A DNA stretch of 64,000 nucleotides from Buchnera aphidicola (Pentalonia nigronervosa) (GCA_014622685.1 CP061275.1:124001-188000); one strand, 5' to 3'. Shown: positions 1 to 11,582, counted from the stretch's first letter. Made by a program: numbers and translations. Notes: a model not told the origin generated them from the sequence alone.

Positions 1-2397
1 TTTACAGGAAAAAAATGTGTTGAAGATTATCTAATAATACAAGCATATAAAGGTTTAAATAAACGTTTAAATCGTTATTTTCATAAACAAGATAATATTA
101 CATATAAAAAATTGTACAAGAAATATCAATCTCGTTTAGATGAAGAATTAAATATTATTAATACTATGGGGTTTCCAAGTTATTTTTTAATTGTTATGGA
201 GTTTATAAAATGGGCGAAAGACCAAAATATACCAGTAGGACCAGGACGCGGTTCAGGAGCAGGATCACTTGTTGCATATGTATTAAATATCACAGAAGTA
301 GATCCAATATTTTTTAATCTTTTATTTGAAAGGTTTTTAAATCCTGAGCGTGTTTCGTTGCCAGATTTTGATGTTGACTTCTGTATGGAGCAGCGTGATA
401 AAGTAATTGAGCATGTTTCAAATGTTTATGGTAGAGATGCAGTAGCACAAATTATTACTTTTGGTACAATGACCGCAAAAGCTGTTATTAAAGATGTTGG
501 TCGCGTTTTAGGATATCCGTATGGTTTTCTTAATAAATTATCCAAACTAATTCCTTTAGATTCAGGAATTACTTTAGATCTTGCTTTTTCTGAAAATACT
601 GAATTACTGAATTTATATAACAGTAACGACGATGTTAAGAATTTAGTCAATATAGCTAAGAAATTGGAGGGCGTTAATAGGAATATTGGAAAACATGCAG
701 GCGGTGTAGTGATTTCACCAACTAAGATTACCGACTTTTGTCCATTGTATTGTGATGAAAATGGACGTAATCCAGTTACACAATTTGACAAAAACGATGT
801 TGAACATGTTGGATTAGTAAAATTTGATTTTTTAGGTTTACGTACATTAACGTTAATTAATTATGCTATTGATATGATTAATAACAAGTTACAATCTAAT
901 AAAGAAAAATTGTTGGATATTTCTTCAATTTCAATTAACGACAGTGCGTGTTTTAAATTATTACAAACGTCAGAAACAATTGCTATTTTTCAATTGGAAT
1001 CTTTTGGAATGAAAGATTTGATCAGTAGATTGCAACCAGATTGTTTTGAAGACATAATTGCATTAGTAGCGCTTTTTAGGCCCGGACCTCTTCAATCTGG
1101 AATGGTTGACAATTTTATTAATCGTAAACATAGGCGTGAAAAGATTGCGTATCCTGATCTTAAATGGCAACATATGTTATTAAAACCCATATTAGAATCT
1201 ACTTATGGTATTATTTTGTATCAAGAACAAGTTATGCAAATTGCTCAAACCTTAGCAGGTTTTACTTTGGGTAAAGCAGATATTTTAAGAAGAGCGATGA
1301 GTAAAAAAAATTTAAAAGAAATGACCGAACAACGATCGATATTTTTATCTGGTTCTGTAAAAAATGGTATTTCAAAAAAATTAGCTGAAAAGATTTTTGA
1401 TTTATTGGAAAAATTTGCAGGATATGGATTTAATAGATCGCATTCGGTAGCTTATGCATTAGTTTCTTATCAAACTCTATGGCTAAAATTATATTATCCA
1501 GAAGAATTCATGGCTGCAGCTATGACATCAGATATAGATAATACAGAAAAAATTATTGTTTTAATACATGAATCGCGACGCATGGGGATTAGAATCATTC
1601 CTCCTAACATAAATTTTAGTAAATATGAATTTTATGTTAATAGTAAAAATCATATAGTTTATGGTATTGGCGCTATAAAGGGAATAGGGGAAACGTCAAT
1701 AAAACATTTTATTGAAGAACGAGATAGAAATGGTAATTTTCAAGATTTATTTGATTTTTGCATGCGTACTAATCCTAATAAAATTACACGCAGAGTATTA
1801 GAAAAATTAATTATGTCTGGTAGTTTTGATTGTTTTAGTAAAAATCGGAATTATTTATTACAATCAATTGAATATGCTATGAAATCATCGAAAGAGTATA
1901 TTAAAATTAAAATGTTTCAAAAAGATAGTTTATTTGGAACATTCCGTGATGAATTGAATCAAGTTAAAAAAAATAATGTTTTTAATATATCTTACTCTAA
2001 TCAAAATAGATTAGAGCAAGAATGTCAAGTATTAGGATTTTATTTAACTGGACATCCTATTGATAAATATGTAAAAGAGATAAAAAAATTTAAAAATGGT
2101 ATAACTTTGTCAGAAGTTGCACGTCTTAAAAAAGATAAATTAGTTTTGACAGCTGGTGTTGTCATTTTTGTAAAAATTAAAATTACTAAAAATAAAGATC
2201 GTATGGCCATATTAGTATTAGATGATAAGACATATCGTTTAGAAATTGTAGTTTTTTCAAAGTTGTTTAATTTTTATAAAGATTTTTTACAAGTTAATAA
2301 AGTTTTGATTGTAAAAGGTATTTTAAGTACTAATTTTATTAGTAAAAATATTCAGATTATCGCGCACGAAATTGTAAACTTAAGTATTACAAAATAA
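1..2397 (+). CDS. dnaE: DNA polymerase III alpha subunit (3' part; 5' end outside window)
   Basis: Replicative polymerase catalytic subunit. The reading frame is open from base 1, so the gene enters from the left; 798 codons are visible, starting near E. coli residue 300. The palm/active-site block PGRGSGAGSLVAY and PDFDVDFCMEQRD is intact, followed by the fingers, the helix-hairpin-helix region and an OB fold (LDDKTYRLEIVVF). A beta-clamp-binding motif of QxxLF type (QKDSLF) is kept. The protein stops just after the OB fold, at VNLSITK, about 90-100 residues short of the E. coli C terminus, so the tau-binding tail appears lost. Only 80 bases separate the stop from the convergent proS end. 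Identity is certain; the truncation is seen directly and its consequence is inferred. Confidence 0.97.
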   Translation, partial: FTGKKCVEDYLIIQAYKGLNKRLNRYFHKQDNITYKKLYKKYQSRLDEELNIINTMGFPSYFLIVMEFIKWAKDQNIPVGPGRGSGAGSLVAYVLNITEVDPIFFNLLFERFLNPERVSLPDFDVDFCMEQRDKVIEHVSNVYGRDAVAQIITFGTMTAKAVIKDVGRVLGYPYGFLNKLSKLIPLDSGITLDLAFSENTELLNLYNSNDDVKNLVNIAKKLEGVNRNIGKHAGGVVISPTKITDFCPLYCDENGRNPVTQFDKNDVEHVGLVKFDFLGLRTLTLINYAIDMINNKLQSNKEKLLDISSISINDSACFKLLQTSETIAIFQLESFGMKDLISRLQPDCFEDIIALVALFRPGPLQSGMVDNFINRKHRREKIAYPDLKWQHMLLKPILESTYGIILYQEQVMQIAQTLAGFTLGKADILRRAMSKKNLKEMTEQRSIFLSGSVKNGISKKLAEKIFDLLEKFAGYGFNRSHSVAYALVSYQTLWLKLYYPEEFMAAAMTSDIDNTEKIIVLIHESRRMGIRIIPPNINFSKYEFYVNSKNHIVYGIGAIKGIGETSIKHFIEERDRNGNFQDLFDFCMRTNPNKITRRVLEKLIMSGSFDCFSKNRNYLLQSIEYAMKSSKEYIKIKMFQKDSLFGTFRDELNQVKKNNVFNISYSNQNRLEQECQVLGFYLTGHPIDKYVKEIKKFKNGITLSEVARLKKDKLVLTAGVVIFVKIKITKNKDRMAILVLDDKTYRLEIVVFSKLFNFYKDFLQVNKVLIVKGILSTNFISKNIQIIAHEIVNLSITK

Positions 2398-2477
2398 AAA
2401 ATATATGATTAAATTAGTGTTTTTGTATAAACAACAAATATGTTTTTAGAAATGTTTATTAAAAAATAACTAGTTTT

Positions 2478-4211
2478 TTAAAGATATGGTGTTTTTTTAT
2501 TTAAATTTTTTACTATTATATTAGTAATTTTTTTTATAGAGACTATAGTGCTATCTTTGTATCGTCTTGTACGATATTCAATATTATTATTTTCAATATA
2601 ACGTGTGCTAATTATAATTTGATGAGGAATGCCAATTAAATCTGCATCATGAAACATGATACCTGGTTGTTTTCCGCGATCATCTAAAATGACGTCTATT
2701 CCGTTTTTTTTTAATGTATCATACAAATTATTAGCTGTTTTGTTAACTTTATCGGATTTATTAATATTTATAGGTAAGATAATTACTTCAAATGGCGCAA
2801 TTGCGTCAGGCCAAATAATGCCCTTTTCATCATGATTTTGTTCAATAACAGCAGCAATAATTCTAGTGATTCCAATACCATAGCAACCCATGTATAAGTG
2901 TTTTTCATTTCCATTTTTTTCGCGAAAAGAGACATTCATAGTTTTTGAGTATTGTTTTCCGATTTGGAATATATGTCCAATTTCAATACTTTTTTTAATA
3001 TTTAAATAACTTGAATTATCTGGGCTAATGTCGTGCGTTGTAACTTTTCTAATATCTTTTATAATAGGTATTGGTAGATTTATATTCCAATTTACATTAG
3101 TGAAAAAATATTTGTTACGATTCGCTCCAATTGTAAAATTAGTCATTTTATATGTTGATATATCAGCAATTATAGGAATATTTAATCCTATTGGACCTAA
3201 ATATTTTTTTTGTACTCCAAAGAGTGCAATTGTTTCTTGTTCATCAATAAATTCTAATGGACCTTTAATAGATTCAATATTTTCAATTTTATACATATTT
3301 AATTCATGATCTTCTTTAATTAAAAATGCTATTATTGAAGTAATATTATTAAATTTTGCACGAATTAAAAACATTTTGATTTTGTTTTGTACATGTATAT
3401 TGTCGAGGTCACAAATCATTAAAGGTTGCTTATAATTTTTATTACATTGTATATTTTTTTTAATATCGTAAGTTTTCAGAAAATTTAATGTTTCTATAGA
3501 TTGCGCCATATTTATATTTGAAGAGTATGCAGTGTTGTTGGAAAATGCTATTTCATCTTCTCCGTTTTTTGAAAAAGCTTGAAACTCATGCGAAACATTT
3601 CCCCCCATAGATCCTGAATTAGCCTGTACTGGTAAAAATTTTAATTGTATTTTTTTAAAAATATTTGTATAACTTTTGTAGAATAAATTGTATGTTTTTT
3701 TTAAGCAATTAAAATTCATATGGAAAGAATAGGCATCTTTCATTTCAAATTCACGCGCGCGAATGATTCCAAAACGTGGTCTAATTTCATCTCTAAATTT
3801 AGTTTTTATTTGGTATAGAATTAGTGGTAAATTTTTGTAAGAACAAATTTCATGATTTATAAAATTAGTAATAATTTCCTCGTTTGTCGGTGACAATATA
3901 AAATTTTTTTTACGACGATCAGAAAATTTTAATAGTTCATCTCCGTAAATTTTTAAACGTCCACTATTTTGCCATAAATATTCAGGTTGTACTATTGGTA
4001 GTGTGATTTCTAATGCATTTATTTTCTCCATTTCTTTTTTTATAATATTTATTATTTTTGTTAGTACTCTTACTCCTATTGGAAGCCAAATATATAATCC
4101 GGAAGATGTTTTTTTAATCATTCCAGTTCTAAGCATTAATTGATGACTAATAATTGTTGCTTCATGTGGAATTTCTTTTAAAGTTGAAAACAAAAATTGA
4201 GTTGCGCGCAT
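2478..4211 (-). CDS. proS: Prolyl-tRNA synthetase
   Basis: Class II aminoacyl-tRNA synthetase charging tRNA-Pro. The 577-residue product matches the E. coli length (572). Motif 2 (SPTNEEIITNF, then FRDEIRPRFGIIRAREFEMKD) and motif 3 (GCYGIGITRIIAA) are present. The inserted editing domain characteristic of bacterial ProRS lies between them, around residues 235-390 (DHELN, LGPIGL). The C-terminal anticodon-binding domain follows WPDAIAPFEV. The ATG is preceded by an AAGGTG Shine-Dalgarno sequence at about 8 bases. It is convergent with dnaE and divergent from flhB. Confidence 0.97.
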   Translation of the reverse strand: MRATQFLFSTLKEIPHEATIISHQLMLRTGMIKKTSSGLYIWLPIGVRVLTKIINIIKKEMEKINALEITLPIVQPEYLWQNSGRLKIYGDELLKFSDRRKKNFILSPTNEEIITNFINHEICSYKNLPLILYQIKTKFRDEIRPRFGIIRAREFEMKDAYSFHMNFNCLKKTYNLFYKSYTNIFKKIQLKFLPVQANSGSMGGNVSHEFQAFSKNGEDEIAFSNNTAYSSNINMAQSIETLNFLKTYDIKKNIQCNKNYKQPLMICDLDNIHVQNKIKMFLIRAKFNNITSIIAFLIKEDHELNMYKIENIESIKGPLEFIDEQETIALFGVQKKYLGPIGLNIPIIADISTYKMTNFTIGANRNKYFFTNVNWNINLPIPIIKDIRKVTTHDISPDNSSYLNIKKSIEIGHIFQIGKQYSKTMNVSFREKNGNEKHLYMGCYGIGITRIIAAVIEQNHDEKGIIWPDAIAPFEVIILPININKSDKVNKTANNLYDTLKKNGIDVILDDRGKQPGIMFHDADLIGIPHQIIISTRYIENNNIEYRTRRYKDSTIVSIKKITNIIVKNLNKKTPYL

Positions 4212-4551
4212 TAATTTGCACCTTAATAAATAAAATATAGATATTTCTTGATGTATGCAAGTCTGTGTTGTTATATTTTATTAGTAAAAAATATAATTAC
4301 TTTGTATAAAAACAGCACTTTATTTAAAAAAGTATATAAATAAATATAATTAAGATATAAATATATATTTAATATATACAAATATATATTAAATTTGTTT
4401 GTGAAAATCTATTGTAAAAAAAATAAAATTTAATTTTTTATTAAAATACATAAAATATATAGTTCTATTTTTTAAAGGATTATTTTATTTTTTTAATAGA
4501 CAGATTTAATATATTATCTTTTTAATAAAACTATGGTTAAAAATATTCAAT
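4212..4551. other. Intergenic spacer between divergent proS and flhB
   Basis: About 340 bases of almost pure A/T between divergent genes. It must hold the 5' regions of both. I see no open frame, no recognisable gene remnant and no convincing -35/-10 pair that stands out from the background composition. Confidence 0.6.
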
Positions 4552-5703
4552 ATGAACTTTAATGAAAATGAAGAAAAAACAGAAAATCCCACTGAGAATC
4601 ATATTAAAAAGTTTAAAAAAAAAGGACAAACAAGGTATTCTAAAGAACTAAATTCTTTTTTTGTATTATCAATAAGTTTTTTAAGTTTGTGGTGGTTTAA
4701 AAATTCTATTCTTTCTAATTTTAAAAAGATTATGTCAGAGAGTCTTGTGTTTAATAGGACGGATATTATATACAAAAAAAATTTTTTTTTAGACATTGCT
4801 GTTTTTTTTAAAGAAATATGTTGGTCTCTTGTTCCATTTTTTATCTTGCTAGTATTAATTATTATTGTTCCATCAATTTTGTTTAGCGGTATATCTTTTA
4901 GTTTTAGATCTTTACGTTTCGATTTAGAAAAATTAAATATTTTCTACGGTTTAAAAAAAATATTGTCTTTTCAAGTTATAATAGAATTGTTTAAAATATT
5001 ATTTAAATTGTTAATAATTAGTATTATATCTTTATTTTATATATGGATGTCTTTGCCGAAATTGTTGGCATTAGTTAGAGAATATCCTGTCTCTGCGTTT
5101 TTGCATGGTAGTAACATGATTTTTGTTTTTTGTATTTTAATTACATTTGGGTTAATCCCAATTGTTATTTTTGATGTTTTATATCAACAATTAATTTATC
5201 ATAAAAAAATTAAAATGACACGTTATGAAATAAAACGTGAACTGCAAGAACAAGAAGGTAATTTTACAATTAAATCTCGTATTCGTCAATTAATGCAAGC
5301 TGTTAGACGTAGAAAGATGGTGTTAGATGTTCCTAAGTCTGATGTAATCATAACAAATCCTATATTTTATGCAGTAGCGTTACAATACGATCCAAAAAAA
5401 ATGAATGCGCCAAAGGTATTGGCAAAAGGCGTAGGAGAAATGGCAATTAAGATACAAAAAATAGCTATAAAAAATAATATCTCTATAATTTCTATACCAT
5501 CTTTAGCGCGTGCATTATATCGTTATTCTGAAGTTGGTCAATATATTCCAGGATCACTTTATCAAGCAGTTGCCGAAGTATTAGCATGGGTGTGGAAAGT
5601 TCGAATATGGAAAAAAGAAGGTGGAGTTTTTCCTGAAAAACCTAGAAATATATCAGTTCCGTCAAATCTTTATGCTACAGGAGAATATGAAACTAATGAT
5701 TAA
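4552..5703 (+). CDS. flhB: Flagellar export apparatus protein FlhB with altered autocleavage motif
   Basis: Inner-membrane component of the flagellar type III export gate, working with FlhA. The 383-residue product has four hydrophobic segments in its first half, then a cytoplasmic domain with the conserved linker (YEIKRELQEQEG) and a C-terminal switch domain (ALQYDPKKMNAPKVLAKG). In E. coli/Salmonella the switch domain self-cleaves at Asn-Pro in NPTH; here codons 5356-5367 read NPIF, so the Thr and His are gone while Asn-Pro stays. The gene overlaps flhA by 8 bases, implying translational coupling. Buchnera keeps hook-basal-body genes without filament genes (known for the genus), so loss of the specificity switch would be tolerable; that link is inference. 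Confidence 0.96.
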   Translation: MNFNENEEKTENPTENHIKKFKKKGQTRYSKELNSFFVLSISFLSLWWFKNSILSNFKKIMSESLVFNRTDIIYKKNFFLDIAVFFKEICWSLVPFFILLVLIIIVPSILFSGISFSFRSLRFDLEKLNIFYGLKKILSFQVIIELFKILFKLLIISIISLFYIWMSLPKLLALVREYPVSAFLHGSNMIFVFCILITFGLIPIVIFDVLYQQLIYHKKIKMTRYEIKRELQEQEGNFTIKSRIRQLMQAVRRRKMVLDVPKSDVIITNPIFYAVALQYDPKKMNAPKVLAKGVGEMAIKIQKIAIKNNISIISIPSLARALYRYSEVGQYIPGSLYQAVAEVLAWVWKVRIWKKEGGVFPEKPRNISVPSNLYATGEYETND

Positions 5704-7780
5704 TTTTTTTTCTTATTTTCGTATTTTAAAAACACTAAAAATAACACAATGGAAAATATTTGTTGGTCCAATTTTAATTTTAATGATTTTATCAATGATG
5801 ATTCTACCATTATCACCTGTTATGTTAGATATTTTTTTTACTTTTAATATTGCTTTATCAATAATTGTTTTACTTGTTTCAATGTTTACACGTCACACTT
5901 TGGATTTTACTGCTTTTCCAACAATTTTGTTGTTTTCTACATTATTACGTTTAGCATTAAATGTTGCGTCTACGCGTGTTATTTTTTTAAACGGTCATAT
6001 TGGAACTAACGCGGCTGGTCGTGTTATTGAGTCATTTGGTCATTTTTTAGTTGGAGGTAATTTTGCTATTGGAATAGTTGTGTTCATTATTTTAGTAATT
6101 ATTAATTTTATAGTTATTACTAAAGGAGCTAGTCGAATAGCAGAAGTTGGTGCGCGATTTATATTAGATGCCATGCCTGGAAAGCAAATGGCGATAGATG
6201 CTGATTTAAATGCAGGTTTAATTGGTGAAGAAGTTGCAAAAAAACGTCGCATAAAGATCACAGAAGAAGCTGATTTTTATGGATCTATGGATGGTGCAAG
6301 CAAATTTGTTAGAGGTGATGCGATTGCTGGTATTTTAATTATGATTCTTAATTTATTTGGTGGATTAATTGTTGGATTAATACAGCACAATATGTTTTTG
6401 AATAGAGCCGCAGAAGTATATACTTTATTGACTATTGGTGATGGTTTAGTTGCGCAAATTCCAGCGTTGGTAATTTCTACTGCAGCTGGCGTGATTGTGA
6501 CACGTGTGAGCACTAATCAAAATGTTGGCGAACAAATGATTAGCCAATTATTTTATAACCCGCAAGTAATTTTATTAAGCGCTATTGTATTAGGAATTCT
6601 TGGTTTAGTTCCAGGTATGCCAAATATAGTATTTTTAACATTTACAGTGTTATTATTATTTTTTTCTTGGCAGTTGTACAGAAAAAGATATCATTTGAAA
6701 AGCAAATTAACGCATTCTAATGCGAAGCACAGTGCAATAAAAAATTTGATATCTGAAGTTTCCTGGAATGATGTTGAGCTAGAAGATTTAATTAGGATAG
6801 AATTAGGATATAATTTAGTATCAATGGTAGATTTAAAAAATGATGGTAATTTATTAAAAAAAATTTGCATGGTTCGAAAAAAATTTACTAAAGAAATAGG
6901 TTTTTTGCCACCTTTAGTACATATTAAAAATAATATAAATTTATCTGGTAATGATTATTGTATTTTTATTAAAGGTATTCAAGTTGGAAAAGGTGAATGC
7001 TTTAATGGTCAATTTATGGCAATTTGTTCAGGACGGGAAACAGAACCTTTGCCATTTAAAAAAATAAATGAACCGACTTTTGGTTTATTTGGTTATTGGA
7101 TTAGTGCAGAGTATAGAGATGAAGCGCAAAGTAAAGGTTATTCTATTATAGAAGCTAGCACAGTGATTTCAACACATTTAAATTCTTTAATTTTACGGTA
7201 TGTCGATGAGCTGTTTGGTCGTCAAGAAACACAGCAATTATTGGATCGCGTGAATGCGGAAATACCAAAAATAACAGAAGATTTAATTCCTAATGTAATA
7301 AATTTAACAGTATTAAATAAAGTATTAAAAAATTTATTGTTGGAGCAAATTCCAATACGTGATATGAGAACAATTTTAGAAACAATATCAGAACATGGAT
7401 TAACAACAAAAGATCCGTATGAACTAACAAGTATTGTTCGAATCTCATTGAGTAAAATTATTATGCAAAAATTGTTTTCTAAAAGTACAGTTATTGAAGT
7501 TATAGGATTAAAATCAACTTTAGAAGAACTGTTATTAAATAATTTTAAGGAAGGAAACAGTACGATTGAACCTGGGTTATCTGAAATGTTAATTAAAAAA
7601 ACAAAAGCGGCGATAATTGCGCAAAAATTAATAGATTCTCCTGTTGTGTTATTAGTAAATCACTCGTTACGATTTTTTTTATCTAAGTTCTTACGGCAAG
7701 TATTTCCAGAATTAATTGTTTTATCACCATTGGAAATTACTGGTATGAAAACAATAAAGATGACGAATGTAATTGGATAA
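5696..7780 (+). CDS. flhA: Flagellar export gate protein FlhA
   Basis: Large export-gate membrane protein that forms the nonameric ring receiving export substrates. The chosen ATG gives 694 residues (E. coli 692) and 16 residues before the conserved TQW, as in E. coli; it lies inside the flhB tail with an 8-base overlap. The N-terminal half has about eight membrane segments with the FHIPEP-family signature block (LRLALNVASTR, GHFLVGGNFAIG, GKQMAIDADLNAGLI). The C-terminal half is the cytoplasmic domain (FGRQEAQ-like FGRQETQQLLDRV, IRDMRTILET). The protein looks complete and well conserved. Confidence 0.97.
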   Translation: MINFFSYFRILKTLKITQWKIFVGPILILMILSMMILPLSPVMLDIFFTFNIALSIIVLLVSMFTRHTLDFTAFPTILLFSTLLRLALNVASTRVIFLNGHIGTNAAGRVIESFGHFLVGGNFAIGIVVFIILVIINFIVITKGASRIAEVGARFILDAMPGKQMAIDADLNAGLIGEEVAKKRRIKITEEADFYGSMDGASKFVRGDAIAGILIMILNLFGGLIVGLIQHNMFLNRAAEVYTLLTIGDGLVAQIPALVISTAAGVIVTRVSTNQNVGEQMISQLFYNPQVILLSAIVLGILGLVPGMPNIVFLTFTVLLLFFSWQLYRKRYHLKSKLTHSNAKHSAIKNLISEVSWNDVELEDLIRIELGYNLVSMVDLKNDGNLLKKICMVRKKFTKEIGFLPPLVHIKNNINLSGNDYCIFIKGIQVGKGECFNGQFMAICSGRETEPLPFKKINEPTFGLFGYWISAEYRDEAQSKGYSIIEASTVISTHLNSLILRYVDELFGRQETQQLLDRVNAEIPKITEDLIPNVINLTVLNKVLKNLLLEQIPIRDMRTILETISEHGLTTKDPYELTSIVRISLSKIIMQKLFSKSTVIEVIGLKSTLEELLLNNFKEGNSTIEPGLSEMLIKKTKAAIIAQKLIDSPVVLLVNHSLRFFLSKFLRQVFPELIVLSPLEITGMKTIKMTNVIG

Positions 7781-7786
7781 AAAATA

Positions 7787-7815
7787 AATTATATAGATTA
7801 ATATAATTATTTTTA
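7787..7815 (+). terminator. Candidate terminator after flhA
   Basis: Seven bases after the flhA stop there is a perfect 8-bp inverted repeat (AATTATAT ... ATATAATT, 6-base loop) followed by a short T run. The stem is all A/T, so the stability is modest. It sits between convergent flhA and argS, where a terminator is expected. Confidence 0.4.
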
Positions 7816-7913
7816 GATAGTTTGGTGTGGTTTTAGGTAGTGCATGTTGTGTACTACGTTATTTCCTCACCTTTCTGCAATTTAATTACACTAAAAGATA
7901 TCATGATGCATAT

Positions 7914-9653
7914 TTACATTCTTTGGATTGTTGTTATTCCAAGAAGATTTAATCCTTTCTTTAATGTTTTAGCTGTTAAGAAAGATAATTTTAGTCTACT
8001 TTTGCAAGTTTTGATTTTTTTTGAAAACAGAATCGGACAGTTTTCATAAAAATTAGAAAAACAGGTTGCAAGTTGATATAAATATTTGCACATGACATGA
8101 GGTGTACCTTTTTTTGAAATTAACAAAATAATTTCTTCAAATTCTAAAATTTGAATAGCCAGATCAATTTCATTTTTTTTGCTTAATATAATTTTTTCTT
8201 TTATTTTTTTAATTGGAATAGTAGATTTTTTAATTATAGAAATAATTCTCGTATAAGCATATTGTATGTATGGTGCGGTATTTCCTTCCAAACTTAACAT
8301 ATCGTCCCAATTAAATATATAATTAGTATTTCTGTTTTTTGAAAGATCAGCATATTTTACTGCGCTGATTCCGATTTTTTTTGCTAAAATTACAAGTTTT
8401 TTTTTAGGCAAGTTTGGTTGTTTTTGTTTTATTATTTTTGTAGTTCTTGCAATAGATTCGTTGAGTAATGCAGATAATTTTATAGTATTGCCATCACGAG
8501 TTTTAAATGGACGTTTATTTTTTGATAGTACCATGCCAAATGTATGATGTTCTAATGATAAATTTTTAGGAATATAATTTGCTTTTTTAGCAATAATCCA
8601 AGATTGAATTAAATGTTGCTTTTGTCGAACGTCTGTATAGTATATTATACGATCAGCATGTAATGTTTGATATCGATATTTCAAACAAGCGATTTCTGTA
8701 GTTGAGTATAAAAAACCTTGATCTTTTTTTTGAATTATTACTCCCATTGGTTCACCTAATCTATTTTTAAAATCGTTGAGAAATACAACTATAGATTTAT
8801 TACATTCAACAGCAATATTTTTTTGTTTTAAGTCCTGAATGATTTTAGGTAACATAGAGTTATACGTACTTTCTCCCATAATATGGTTGTTATTTAAAGT
8901 AACGTTTAACATGTTATATATTTTATTATTTTGTAACATAGTAATAGAAACTAATTTTTTCCAAATAGATAGACAATGCTGATCGCCATGTTGTAATTTT
9001 TTTACATATTTTCTTGCTTCTTCAGAAAATGATGCATTTGATTCGTATTTTTTTTTTGCTTTACAATAAAATTGCTCAAGTTGACTAAGAGAAATTTTAT
9101 TTTTGTACAAACTATCGGTAATATTATGATTATTTAAGTATGCGATTAACATACCGAATTGTGTTCCCCAGTCACCAATATGATTAACTCTAATAACATT
9201 ATGCCCCAAAAAACTTAATACTCTTGCACTAACATCTCCTATAATTGTTGATCGCAAATGTCCAATATGCATTTCTTTAGCAATATTAGGAGAAGAGTAA
9301 TCTATAATAATATTTTTAGATGAGACGTAATCAATATCGAGACGTGGTGAAGAAAATATTTTTTCTAATTGTTGTGACAACCATTCTTGATTAATTAAGA
9401 TGTTTATGAAACCTGGTTCAGAAAAACTCAGTTTTTTATATATTTTTTTGTTTTGAAAATTTTTTGTTATTGTTAAAAACACCGTGTATGGTTTTATTTT
9501 TAGTATGTTGGATATCTTAATAAGATTGTGAAGCTGATAGTGACCTGCATTAGTTTTTTTATTTGATATAATTAATGGATCTATTTTACATAAATCATAA
9601 TTTTTATTTAATGTACGCTGAAAATCTTTTTTTATAATATTTCTTAAATTCAT
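7914..9653 (-). CDS. argS: Arginyl-tRNA synthetase
   Basis: Class I synthetase charging tRNA-Arg. The 579-residue product compares with 577 in E. coli. An N-terminal Add-1 domain (tRNA recognition) is followed by the HIGH signature in EMHIGHLRSTIIGD around residues 125-135, the Rossmann catalytic core, and an alpha-helical anticodon-binding domain ending in LLGITTIQRM, closely matching the family C terminus. The gene stands alone on the minus strand between flhA and the rrs unit. Confidence 0.97.
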   Translation of the reverse strand: MNLRNIIKKDFQRTLNKNYDLCKIDPLIISNKKTNAGHYQLHNLIKISNILKIKPYTVFLTITKNFQNKKIYKKLSFSEPGFINILINQEWLSQQLEKIFSSPRLDIDYVSSKNIIIDYSSPNIAKEMHIGHLRSTIIGDVSARVLSFLGHNVIRVNHIGDWGTQFGMLIAYLNNHNITDSLYKNKISLSQLEQFYCKAKKKYESNASFSEEARKYVKKLQHGDQHCLSIWKKLVSITMLQNNKIYNMLNVTLNNNHIMGESTYNSMLPKIIQDLKQKNIAVECNKSIVVFLNDFKNRLGEPMGVIIQKKDQGFLYSTTEIACLKYRYQTLHADRIIYYTDVRQKQHLIQSWIIAKKANYIPKNLSLEHHTFGMVLSKNKRPFKTRDGNTIKLSALLNESIARTTKIIKQKQPNLPKKKLVILAKKIGISAVKYADLSKNRNTNYIFNWDDMLSLEGNTAPYIQYAYTRIISIIKKSTIPIKKIKEKIILSKKNEIDLAIQILEFEEIILLISKKGTPHVMCKYLYQLATCFSNFYENCPILFSKKIKTCKSRLKLSFLTAKTLKKGLNLLGITTIQRM

Positions 9654-9844
9654 TATGAGTCCGTTGATGTTGTTTTTATATTATAATTATTAAATTACTG
9701 ATAATAATTTTTTTATTTATTACAATGTTTTATATACTATATTGTTTTTTGTATTTATTAAATATTATTTTTAAGGAAGAAAACATCTATGATATTAAAA
9801 TATATTTATTTAATATATTTAAAAAATAATTTTTGTAAAAATGT

Positions 9845-9873
9845 TTGACAATATAATTAAAAAAATGTAAAAT
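9845..9873 (+). promoter_or_regulatory. rrs sigma70 promoter
   Basis: TTGACA at 9845-9850 and TAAAAT at 9868-9873 with exactly 17 bases between them: a consensus -35 and a five-of-six -10. It is the strongest promoter-like sequence I found in the window and lies about 135 bases upstream of mature 16S, the right place for an rRNA leader. Confidence 0.75.
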
Positions 9874-9902
9874 TTGAAATCTAAAGTATTTGTTTTAAAA
9901 AA

Positions 9903-9915
9903 TGTTCTTTAACAA
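9903..9915 (+). promoter_or_regulatory. boxA antitermination element of the rrs leader
   Basis: TGTTCTTTAACAA differs at one base from the E. coli rrn boxA TGCTCTTTAACAA. boxA in nascent rRNA recruits NusB-NusE(S10), with NusA, NusG and SuhB, for antitermination. Its near-perfect retention in such an AT-drifted genome suggests it is functional. Confidence 0.8.
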
Positions 9916-9918
9916 AAT

Positions 9919-9940
9919 ATTAGACAATCTGTGTGGGCAC
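9919..9940 (+). repeat. Left arm of 16S processing stalk
   Basis: These 22 bases are the reverse complement of 11583-11604 with a single mismatch. The two arms bracket 16S, so the precursor can fold into a long stalk of the kind RNase III cuts to release pre-16S. The rnc gene is present at 18676-19356. Confidence 0.85.
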
Positions 9941-9973
9941 AGAAAATTAAGTACAGTATTTATTTTTATAATC

Positions 9974-10000
9974 TTTCTCAAAAATTTTATTTTTGAGAAA
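9974..10000 (+). repeat. Hairpin in the 16S leader
   Basis: A perfect 11-bp inverted repeat (TTTCTCAAAAA / TTTTTGAGAAA) with a 5-base loop, just upstream of the mature 16S 5' end and inside the processing stalk. It may help shape the leader for 5'-end maturation; the role is not known to me. Confidence 0.6.
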
Positions 10001-10008
10001 ATGTTGTA

Positions 10009-11563
<1,555 letters not shown>

Positions 11564-11582
11564 AAAAATATACTTTATTGAA

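Larger units (their letters stand above)
9654..10008. other. rrs upstream region
   Basis: A 355-base stretch between the argS start and 16S. The first ~190 bases show nothing beyond A/T-rich sequence. The remainder holds the rrs promoter, boxA, the left arm of the 16S processing stalk and a leader hairpin, listed separately. Confidence 0.7.
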
